Shown: piece after piece, positions 8,850 to 16,421 of the stretch
Layout of the letters: every line of letters starts with the position of its first letter
Position numbering within the stretch: position 1 is the first letter of the stretch
DNA from: Caballeronia jiangsuensis
GTDB taxonomy: Bacteria; Pseudomonadota; Gammaproteobacteria; Burkholderiales; Burkholderiaceae
DNA length: 64,000 bases
Assembly: GCA_000648925.1 (NCBI GenBank)
Contig: JFHF01000026.1
Coordinates: forward strand, 45,390 to 109,389
Direction of reading: 5' to 3'
The notes under the pieces: generated by a model
The model's input: the letters and a program-made list of their open reading frames with translations, nothing else
Told to the model about the DNA's origin: nothing
The model's database searches: none
Program-made: the position numbers and the translations under genes

Positions 8850-10208
8850 ATGAAAGACACCATCAGACTAGGCGCGGGCGCGGGCTATTCGGGCGACCGC
8901 ATCGAGCCTGCCGTCGAGCTCGCGGAGCACGGCGCGCTCGACTATCTCGTGTTCGAATGCCTCGCCGAGCGCACGATCGCGATCGCGCAGCAGGCGCGCC
9001 GCAACGATCCCGAACTCGGCTACGACCCGCTGCTCGAAGCGCGCATGCGCGCGGTGCTGCCGGTCGCGGTGAAGAACGGAGTGCGCATCGTCTCGAACAT
9101 GGGCGCGGCCAATCCGCGCGCGGCGGCGAGAAAGACCGCGCAGATCGCGCGCGAACTGGGATTGCATGGACTGAAGATCGCCGCGGTCACCGGCGACGAC
9201 GTACTCGATGCCGTCCTTCAATCGCGGCTGCGCTTCGAGGAATCCGGCGACGATGTGAGCGCGTATGCGGACCGCATCGTCTCGGCGAACGCGTATCTCG
9301 GCGCGGCGCCGATCGTCGATGCGCTCGCAGCGGGCGCGGATATCGTGCTGACGGGACGTGTCGCCGATCCATCGCTGTTCACGGCGCCGCTCATCCACGC
9401 GTTCGGCTGGCCGATGGACGACTGGAACACACTCGGGCAGGCGACCGTCGTCGGTCATTTGCTCGAATGCGCGGGGCAGGTGACGGGCGGCTACTTTGCC
9501 GATCCGGGCTACAAGGATGTCGGAAATCTGGCGCGTCTCGGCTTTCCGATCGGCGAAGTGAGCGCGGACGGCGCGGTCGTCGTGACGAAGGTGCCGCACG
9601 CGGGCGGCTGTGTGACCGAAGCGACCTGCAAGGAGCAACTGCTCTATGAGATTCACGATCCGGGCCGTTACTTTCAGCCGGACGTGGTCGCGGATTTCAC
9701 GCAGGTTCGCGTGATGCGGGAATCGCACGACCGTGTGCGTGTGACGGGCGGATGCGGCAAGCCGCGCACCGATACGCTCAAAGTCTCCGTCGCCTATGCC
9801 GACGGCTACATCGGAGAAGGCCAGATTTCCTACGGCGGTCCGGGCGCGGTGGCACGCGCGCGGCTCGCGCTCGATATCGTGCGCGAGCGGCTCGCGATCA
9901 CGGGCGTCGATACGAGCGAGCTTCGCTTCGACCTGATCGGCGTGAACGCGCTATACGGCGACACGCTCGCTTCTCAGCACGACGAACCGTACGAAGTGCG
10001 TGCGCGCGTCGCGGGCCGCGTATCGAACGCGAAGGAAGCGGCGCGCATCGGCAACGAGGTCGAAACGCTCTACACCAACGGCCCGGCGGGCGGCGGCGGC
10101 GTGACGAAGGCGACGCGCGAGGTCATCGCGGTGCAGTCCGTGCTGCTCGCGCGCGAGCATGTGAAACCCGTTTTCGAATTCGTGGAGGCAAGCGATGAAA
10201 CTGCGTGA
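8850..10208 (+). CDS. AtuA/DUF1446 family protein, large subunit
   Basis: This 452-residue DUF1446 protein is named after AtuA of acyclic terpene utilisation. Recognisable segments are GAGAGYSGDRIEPAVELAEHG at the N-terminus, SNMGAANPRAAARKTAQIARELG and VLTGRVADPSLFTAPLIHAFGW, all conserved in the family. The biochemical role of AtuA is not firmly established. Here it accompanies a citrate-type transporter and not the other terpene genes (no AtuB-H nearby), which argues for a different carboxylic-acid substrate. It overlaps the next gene by 14 bases, so the two products are probably made in equal amounts. Confidence 0.82.
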   Translation: MKDTIRLGAGAGYSGDRIEPAVELAEHGALDYLVFECLAERTIAIAQQARRNDPELGYDPLLEARMRAVLPVAVKNGVRIVSNMGAANPRAAARKTAQIARELGLHGLKIAAVTGDDVLDAVLQSRLRFEESGDDVSAYADRIVSANAYLGAAPIVDALAAGADIVLTGRVADPSLFTAPLIHAFGWPMDDWNTLGQATVVGHLLECAGQVTGGYFADPGYKDVGNLARLGFPIGEVSADGAVVVTKVPHAGGCVTEATCKEQLLYEIHDPGRYFQPDVVADFTQVRVMRESHDRVRVTGGCGKPRTDTLKVSVAYADGYIGEGQISYGGPGAVARARLALDIVRERLAITGVDTSELRFDLIGVNALYGDTLASQHDEPYEVRARVAGRVSNAKEAARIGNEVETLYTNGPAGGGGVTKATREVIAVQSVLLAREHVKPVFEFVEASDETA

Positions 10209-10518
10209 ACTGGCGCACGGCCGCACCGGCGACAAGGGCAACACGCTGAACGTGTCGGTGATCTGCTTCGACGCGAAGCACTACGCGCATTTGCGCGCAG
10301 CACTGACGCCCGAGCGCGTGAAAGCGCATCTCGCCGATGTCGTGAAGGGCGATGTCGTGCGATACGAATTGCCGCATCTCGGCGCGTTCAACTTCGTGCT
10401 CGGTCATGCGCTCGGCGGCGGCGTCACGCGATCGCTCGCGCTCGACGCGCACGGCAAGTCGATGAGTTCGGCGCTGCTCGATATCGAAATCGATACGAAA
10501 GCAGGCGATCTTTCGTAG
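10195..10518 (+). CDS. AtuA-related small protein (AtuA C-terminal domain)
   Basis: This 107-residue protein corresponds to the small domain that is fused to the C-terminus of AtuA in some bacteria and is separate in others. The hallmark is the N-terminal ELAHGRTGDKGNTLNVSVI, followed by a GALNF-like GAFNFVLGHALGGGVTRSL. GGAGG lies eight bases before the ATG inside the end of the large-subunit gene, so translation is coupled. It is probably a structural partner of the DUF1446 protein. No catalytic motif can be assigned. Confidence 0.8.
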   Translation: MKLRELAHGRTGDKGNTLNVSVICFDAKHYAHLRAALTPERVKAHLADVVKGDVVRYELPHLGAFNFVLGHALGGGVTRSLALDAHGKSMSSALLDIEIDTKAGDLS

Positions 10519-10721
10519 GAAGAAATACCTGACCCGTGGCGTACTTCAGATGTTGGGAAAGCTAACTGTTTAGGTAAAAAACGCCGCTCAACTATGGACA
10601 AAAACTCGCCAACTGCTAGCATGACGTTCTCGTTAGACTTTTTTACATTTTAGTTGTCTTTAGGTTCTAAGCGCCTGAATACAATCGAAATTGTTAAAGA
10701 TTGTGCAATCGCCGGGACCTA
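10519..10721 (+). promoter_or_regulatory. AT-rich leader of the polysaccharide operon
   Basis: This 203-base gap is clearly more AT-rich than any neighbouring sequence, with runs such as TTTTTTACATTTTAG. A TTGTCT and a TACAAT are present at 10654 and 10680, but their 20-base spacing is too wide for a good sigma-70 promoter. The AT content suggests a regulated promoter, perhaps bound by an H-NS-like protein. No clean palindrome or riboswitch-like fold was found. Confidence 0.4.
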
Positions 10722-11924
10722 ATGAACACGAAGCGAAAAACGATACTTTCCATTTTTGGAACGCGGCCCGAAGCCATCAAGATGGCGCCCCTCGTAAAGG
10801 CGCTGGAAGCGGAACCCGGTATTCGTTCCGTCGTGTGCGTGACCGGCCAGCATCGCTCGATGCTGAAGCAAGTGCTGGATCTGTTCGACATCACGCCGCA
10901 TCACGATCTCGCGGTCATGTCGGAGAACCAGACCCTGAACGGGCTGGCTTCGCGCCTCATCGCATCGATCGATGACGTCATCACAAAGGAGAAGCCGGAT
11001 CGCGTGCTCGTGCATGGCGACACGACCACCGCGACGGCGGGCGCGCTCGCCGCGTTTCATCGGCGGGTGCCTGTCGCGCACGTCGAGGCGGGCTTGCGCA
11101 CCGGCGACATGAGCAGCCCGTGGCCGGAGGAAATGAACCGGCGCTTCGTCGATGTCGTGAGCGACATGATGTTCGTCCCGACCTCGCGTTCGCATGCGAA
11201 TCTCGTGAAGGAAACGCTGCACGGACGCGCGTTCGTCACCGGCAACACGGTGATCGACGCGCTGCACTCCGTCACGAAGCGCATCGATTCGCAGGACGCA
11301 TTGCGCCGCACGCTCGATGCGCGCTTTCCGTTTCTCGATCCATCGAAGCATCTGATTCTCGTCACCGGCCATCGGCGCGAAAGTTTCGGCCGCGGCCTGC
11401 GCGATATCTGCGCGGCGCTGGTGCGCCTCGCGAAGCGTCGCGACGTGCAGATCGTCTATCCGGTCCATCTGAATCCGAACGTACGTGCGACGGTGATCAG
11501 CGCGCTCGGCGGCGCGCCCAACGTGTTTCTCATCGAGCCTGCGGACTATCTCGGCTTCGTGCGGCTCCTGCAGCGCGCGACGCTCGTGCTGACCGATTCC
11601 GGCGGCGTGCAGGAAGAAGCGCCCGCGCTCGGCAAGCCCGTGCTCGTGATGCGCGAAGTCACCGAGCGTCCCGAGGCCATCGACGCGGGCACCGCCATGC
11701 TCGTCGGCACGGACAGCGACGCCATCGCCGCGACGGTGCATCTGCTTCTCGACGACACGGACGCACGTGCTGCGTTCTCCCGCAACGTCAATCCGTACGG
11801 CGATGGACGAGCCTCGGCGCGTATCGTCGCGGCGCTCGCGGGCCGTCCCTTCGAGGAATTCCGACCCGTCACGCCGCGCGGAGCGAACAATGCGGCGCGT
11901 GTCGCGCGCGAGGCGTTCGCCTAG
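10722..11924 (+). CDS. wecB: UDP-N-acetylglucosamine 2-epimerase (non-hydrolysing)
   Basis: This 400-residue cytoplasmic enzyme interconverts UDP-GlcNAc and UDP-ManNAc. Visible family motifs are FGTRPEAIKMAPLV at the N-terminus, VHGDTTTATAGALAAF, HVEAGLRTGD followed by PEEMNRR, VTGHRRESFG and the uridine-binding DSGGVQEEAPALGKPVLVMR. Length is normal. The ATG at 10722 gives the usual short N-terminus before the first beta strand; a TTG 21 bases upstream is less likely. It heads the operon whose synthase NfrB in E. coli needs WecB-made UDP-ManNAc, so here it probably supplies the donor for the same kind of polymer. Other fates, such as an O-antigen or capsule sugar, cannot be excluded. Confidence 0.93.
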   Translation: MNTKRKTILSIFGTRPEAIKMAPLVKALEAEPGIRSVVCVTGQHRSMLKQVLDLFDITPHHDLAVMSENQTLNGLASRLIASIDDVITKEKPDRVLVHGDTTTATAGALAAFHRRVPVAHVEAGLRTGDMSSPWPEEMNRRFVDVVSDMMFVPTSRSHANLVKETLHGRAFVTGNTVIDALHSVTKRIDSQDALRRTLDARFPFLDPSKHLILVTGHRRESFGRGLRDICAALVRLAKRRDVQIVYPVHLNPNVRATVISALGGAPNVFLIEPADYLGFVRLLQRATLVLTDSGGVQEEAPALGKPVLVMREVTERPEAIDAGTAMLVGTDSDAIAATVHLLLDDTDARAAFSRNVNPYGDGRASARIVAALAGRPFEEFRPVTPRGANNAARVAREAFA

Positions 11925-12015
11925 TCCTTCGGCTGCACACGCATAGCCTGTCGCGCGACGTGCATGTGCCTTCGCGGCCATCCCGGCACGTTGCGTCAAC
12001 TTCGAGTCATTCAAC

Positions 12016-14244
12016 TTGGTCAACGACATCTTCAAGCGGCGCGGCCTGCGTGCCGTTCTGGCTTCAATCGCGCTGTTCGCGGGTCTCCAGCATGCAGCCT
12101 TCGGCGCGGCCACGACGGACACCGGCATCGCCGGCGCGCTCGGACGGCTCGGTGCCGACGTGCCGGAAACGCGCACCGTGACCTTGCGACAGCTCGGCCT
12201 CATCGAAAGCGTGACGCTCAACGCGCCCGACACGCGCCGCGAGTTCTTCCTGCCGGTGCCCGCCGGCGTGCCGATCACCGACGCCGCACTGCAATTCGAC
12301 GGCGGCTATGTGCGCGGCGACGGCGGCCGCGTGACGATGCTCGTTTCGCTCGATGGTTCGCCCGTGCTCGCGCGCGCGTTCACGCAGGATGCGGGCGGCG
12401 TGTCGGTCAATCTCGGCGTCGATGGCGCGGCGCGTTCCACTGGTTTCGTGCGCATGGGCCTCGGCTTCGCGTCGGTGGTCAGCCAGGGCGAGTGCGCGGA
12501 TCAGACGGCCATCGGCAACGTGCTGCGTGTCGATCCGACGACGCGGCTCACGTTCCGCTTCAATCCCGCCGACGTGCAGGACCTGCGCACCGCATGGAGC
12601 GCGCTGCCGTACGCGCCGGTGCTCGCGGTGTCGGGCCGCAAGCTGTCGACGAACGCATTCGACACCGCCTGGCGCACCGATGCGCTGCTGCAACGAGACG
12701 GCAAGCGCCCCGTGATGCAGGCGCTTCCCTCCGTGGGCGATACGGTCGATCTCGCGGGCCTCGACGTGCCCGCGCCACTGCGTAGTGTTCCCGCGTTCGC
12801 CGCGCTGGCGGCGGGCGGCAAACATGCGATCGCCGACGACGCGGAACTCGGCGCGCTCGTCGCGCTCGGCGCACGCGCGGCGTTCGGCCCGGACGTGGCC
12901 GTCGCCGACGAAACGATGCGCAAAGCCATCGACCGCGCGCTCGACGCATTGCGCGCGCAGGTCGCGAGCACATCGGGCGATGCGCTCGCCGCCTTCGACG
13001 CATGGCGCAGGCAGACCGCGTCGCAATTGACCTCGCCGCTCGCGCCGGGCGAAGTGCGCGTCGCGCATGTGGGCGGCCGCGCGATGATCGTCGTCGGCGA
13101 CACGCGCGGCATCGGCGCGCTCGCGCACGGCTGGCGTCCCATCGACGTATCGAATCGCGTGGTCGTGCATCGCATCGACGTGGCGCAGCAAACGCGCGGC
13201 GACACGATCGCGCTGTCCGATCTCGGCGGCGATCCGCGCAGCGTCGATGTGCAGACGGCCGCGTCCTGGGATGCGCGCTTCGATCTCGCCGCGGCGTCCG
13301 GCAACGGCCGTTTGCCGGAGCAGGTGGTGCTCGATCTCGCGGCATCGCCGACGCTTTCCAATGGCGGCGCGACCGCCACCGTGTACTTCAACGACGTGAT
13401 GATCGGCGCGAAGCTCATCAACGTCGATGGCGCGCGTCAGCGTCTCGTCGCGCCGATTCCGCGTTACGCGCTCGCGCGCACCAACGATTTGCGCGTGACC
13501 TTCCGCCGCCAGCCCGACGGCGGCTGTCAGGCGCGTCAGACGTATCCCGTCGCCGTGCTGCCGTCGAGCCATCTGCGTCTCGCGAAAGGTACGCCCGACA
13601 ACACCTTCGCGGGCATGGCGGCGCGCTATGCGTCGTCGGCGACGGTGTACGTGCCGCGCGCCTATCTCGACGATGCCCTGAACAGCGTGCCGCGCCTCGC
13701 CGTGCTGACCGGCGCGGCGGGCATCGCGCCGGTCTCGGCGAAATTCGCGGTGAGCGCGGGAGACGCCGCCGCGCAGCCCGACGGCCCGTTCCTCGCCGCC
13801 GACGTCAAACTCGCCGACGAGAAGAATCCCGCCGTGTATTCGGCCGAGCGTCTCTCGCTCACATCGCCCGCGGGCGACACGCTGCTCGACATGTCGGGGC
13901 TCTCGCGCGTCGCGGTGGTGAGCGTCGCGAGCGCGGGCGGCGAGAGCGGCCTCGTGTATCGATCGGCGGGCGCGGCGCCGGTGCTGACCGACAAGCTGCA
14001 GCTTTCGCGCGGCAATATCGCCGTGGTCGACGGCAGCGGCGTGCTCAAACAGTTCGACACGGTCAATCCGGAAGAGATGACCGACGAGCCCGCGTCGAGC
14101 GCCGACTGGGTCACGCGGCATTGGGCGCGCTGGGGCATTCCGGCCGTGCTCGTGGTGCTGCTGCTCGCGCTGATCGCGCTCGCGGGCCACGCGCGCCGCA
14201 GACATCGCAACGCCCGCGCCAGCGACGACGAGGATCGCGCGTGA
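12016..14244 (+). CDS. BcsB-like periplasmic subunit of a polysaccharide synthase
   Basis: This 742-residue exported protein resembles BcsB of cellulose synthase. It has an N-terminal signal peptide (about residues 1-31, ending near AAFGA), a long periplasmic part with the BcsB pattern of alternating carbohydrate-binding and flavodoxin-like folds (for example GECADQTAIGNVLRVDPTTRLTFRF near 160), and one C-terminal membrane helix (WGIPAVLVVLLLALIALAG) with a basic cytoplasmic tail. The start is a TTG with a weak ribosome site, the only codon that gives an intact signal peptide. Its stop shares a base with the nfrB start (TGATG). BcsB partners the catalytic BcsA, so this protein probably partners NfrB. 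It is not part of the E. coli nfr locus as I know it. Confidence 0.75.
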   Translation: MVNDIFKRRGLRAVLASIALFAGLQHAAFGAATTDTGIAGALGRLGADVPETRTVTLRQLGLIESVTLNAPDTRREFFLPVPAGVPITDAALQFDGGYVRGDGGRVTMLVSLDGSPVLARAFTQDAGGVSVNLGVDGAARSTGFVRMGLGFASVVSQGECADQTAIGNVLRVDPTTRLTFRFNPADVQDLRTAWSALPYAPVLAVSGRKLSTNAFDTAWRTDALLQRDGKRPVMQALPSVGDTVDLAGLDVPAPLRSVPAFAALAAGGKHAIADDAELGALVALGARAAFGPDVAVADETMRKAIDRALDALRAQVASTSGDALAAFDAWRRQTASQLTSPLAPGEVRVAHVGGRAMIVVGDTRGIGALAHGWRPIDVSNRVVVHRIDVAQQTRGDTIALSDLGGDPRSVDVQTAASWDARFDLAAASGNGRLPEQVVLDLAASPTLSNGGATATVYFNDVMIGAKLINVDGARQRLVAPIPRYALARTNDLRVTFRRQPDGGCQARQTYPVAVLPSSHLRLAKGTPDNTFAGMAARYASSATVYVPRAYLDDALNSVPRLAVLTGAAGIAPVSAKFAVSAGDAAAQPDGPFLAADVKLADEKNPAVYSAERLSLTSPAGDTLLDMSGLSRVAVVSVASAGGESGLVYRSAGAAPVLTDKLQLSRGNIAVVDGSGVLKQFDTVNPEEMTDEPASSADWVTRHWARWGIPAVLVVLLLALIALAGHARRRHRNARASDDEDRA

Positions 14245-16421
14245 TGCTGGAGGCGCTCAGGTGGTACGGCGAGCTCCTGCTCGCCGAGTACTACCAGGGA
14301 CTCGAATACGTGGCCGCGACGGTCGCGGCGATCATCCTGCTTTCGAGCCTGGACGATCTCTTCATCGACATCTGGTACTGGACGCGCAAGCTGTGGCGGC
14401 GCGTGACGGTCGAACGCCGCTATGCGCCGCTCACCGTCGAGCAGCTCTATGCGCGCGAGGAACAGCCCATCGCGATCATGGTGCCGGCGTGGCAGGAAGA
14501 CGACGTGATCGCCGCGATGATCGCGGATCTCGTGCGCGTGCTCGACTATCGCGCGTACACGGTGTTCGTCGGCACGTATCAGAACGATGCCGCGACGATC
14601 GCCGAAGTGGAGCGCATGCGGCATCGCTATAAACATCTGCATCGCGTGGAAGTGCCGCACGACGGCCCGACGTGCAAGGCCGACTGCCTCAACTGGCTCG
14701 TGCAGGCGATCCTGCATCACGAGTTCGAAGCCGGCATGGAGTTCGCGGGCATCGTGATGCACGACAGCGAAGACGTGCTGCATCCCGTCGAACTGAAGTT
14801 CTTCAACTATCTCCTGCCGCGCAAGGACATGATCCAGTTGCCGGTGGCGTCGCTCGAACGGCACTGGTTCGAACTGGTCGCGGGCACGTACATGGACGAG
14901 TTCGCGGAATGGCACGCGAAGGATCTGGTCGTGCGCGAGAGCCTTGCGGGCGCGGTGCCGTCGGCGGGCGTGGGCACGTGTTTCTCGCGCCGCGCGATTC
15001 TCACGCTCGTCGAAGAGACGGAGCAGCAGCCGTTCAACACCGAAAGCCTCACCGAGGATTACGACATCGGCACGCGCATCACGCGGCTCGGCATGCAGTC
15101 GATCTTTCCGCTTTTTCCCGTCGAATTCACGACGCGGCGCAAGGGCTGGTTCGGCCTCGGCCCCGAGCGCGAAATCAAACTGACGATGCCGCTGTGCGTG
15201 CGCGAATTTTTCCCCGACACGTTTCGCACCGCCTACCGGCAGCGCGCGCGCTGGACGCTCGGCATCGGCTTGCAGGGCTGGGCGCTGACGGGCTGGAGCG
15301 GATCGCTCGCGAACCGCTATCTGCTGATGCGCGACCGCAAGGGCGTGGTGACGGCGTTCGTCGGCATGTTCGCGTATCTGCTCGCCGTGCAGTTCATGCT
15401 GTTCGCCACGGCTTCGTATTTCGGTCTCGCGCGCGATTTTTTCCCGTCGCCGTTCATCGATTCGGCCTGGCTGCAGGCGCTGCTCGCCGCGAACTCGGTC
15501 GCGCTCGTGTTGCGCGTCACGCAGCGCATCATCTTCACGACGCGGCTCTATGGCTGGGAGCACGGGGTGCTGTCGGTGCCGCGCATGGTCATCAGCAACA
15601 TCATCAACTTCATGGCGGTGGCGCGCGCGTGGCGGCTTTTCATCGTGCATATGGTGACGGGGCGGCGGCTCGCGTGGGACAAGACGATGCACGATTTCCC
15701 CAGCAACGAGGGCCTGCGCGACACGCGTCAGGATCTGGGCGAATTGCTCGTCTCGTGGCAGGCGATCGCGCCCGAGCGGCTCGAAGAAGCGCGACAGACC
15801 GATCACGCACGCGAAGCGCCGATCGGCCGCGTGCTCATCACGCGCGGCTGGCTCGACGAGGAAACGCTCGCGGAAGCGATCGCGTTCCAGGCTGACCTGC
15901 CGCGCGGACGTTTCGATGCGGCGCGCATGGATCTGACGCGCATCGCGACGCCCGAGACGCTCGTGAGGCTGCGTGCGCTGCCGCAGGACATCGATGCGAA
16001 CGGGCACGCCGTGTTCGTTTGCGCGAGCCTGCTCGACGATGCGTCGCTCGCCGAATTGCGCGCGTCGGCGGGCGGCCCGGTCGCGCTGCATATCGTGCGC
16101 GAGAGCGAGATCGCGGCGGGGCTGCGGATGCTGCGCGCGGTCGGGATGCCGGTCCATATGGGCGATGCCGAAGACGATGCGTCGCCGGCGCTTTCGGATG
16201 CGGCCGCCGCGAGCGGCGTGCCCTTGCTCGGCGACATCATGATCGAGATGGGGCTCGTCACGCGCAGCGCGTTCGAGGCCGCGTTGCGGGACTATCGGCC
16301 GGAGCGGCACGGGCGCATCGGCGATTACATGGTGGCGGAGCGCATCATCACTTCCGATGCGCTCACCGCCGCGGTCGCGGAGCAGCGCCGCCGCTATCTC
16401 GCGCGGGCCGGCATTCGATGA
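14244..16421 (+). CDS. nfrB: NfrB-like GT2 polysaccharide synthase with c-di-GMP-binding MshEN modules
   Basis: This 725-residue inner-membrane glycosyltransferase has a first membrane helix at about 20-45, a GT2 domain at about 75-345 with HDSED (173-177), TED (270-272) and QRARW (333-337) in the synthase order, and membrane spans at about 370-430. The C-terminal region holds two tandem-repeat MshEN-like modules: about 497-550, with IGRVLITRGWLDEETLAEAIAFQ, and about 655-712, with RIGDYMVAERIITSDALTAAVAEQ. MshEN modules bind c-di-GMP in other proteins. In E. coli NfrB makes a ManNAc-based glycan used as the phage N4 receptor, depending on c-di-GMP and WecB. The start overlaps the bcsB-like stop and the end overlaps the nfrA start, so translation is coupled throughout. 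Confidence 0.88.
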   Translation: MLEALRWYGELLLAEYYQGLEYVAATVAAIILLSSLDDLFIDIWYWTRKLWRRVTVERRYAPLTVEQLYAREEQPIAIMVPAWQEDDVIAAMIADLVRVLDYRAYTVFVGTYQNDAATIAEVERMRHRYKHLHRVEVPHDGPTCKADCLNWLVQAILHHEFEAGMEFAGIVMHDSEDVLHPVELKFFNYLLPRKDMIQLPVASLERHWFELVAGTYMDEFAEWHAKDLVVRESLAGAVPSAGVGTCFSRRAILTLVEETEQQPFNTESLTEDYDIGTRITRLGMQSIFPLFPVEFTTRRKGWFGLGPEREIKLTMPLCVREFFPDTFRTAYRQRARWTLGIGLQGWALTGWSGSLANRYLLMRDRKGVVTAFVGMFAYLLAVQFMLFATASYFGLARDFFPSPFIDSAWLQALLAANSVALVLRVTQRIIFTTRLYGWEHGVLSVPRMVISNIINFMAVARAWRLFIVHMVTGRRLAWDKTMHDFPSNEGLRDTRQDLGELLVSWQAIAPERLEEARQTDHAREAPIGRVLITRGWLDEETLAEAIAFQADLPRGRFDAARMDLTRIATPETLVRLRALPQDIDANGHAVFVCASLLDDASLAELRASAGGPVALHIVRESEIAAGLRMLRAVGMPVHMGDAEDDASPALSDAAAASGVPLLGDIMIEMGLVTRSAFEAALRDYRPERHGRIGDYMVAERIITSDALTAAVAEQRRRYLARAGIR

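Noticed and set aside
12064..14205. A 713-codon minus-strand open frame opposite the bcsB-like gene
   Set aside because: Same reason: Arg/His-rich product, no ribosome site, and the plus strand encodes a protein with signal peptide and membrane anchor.
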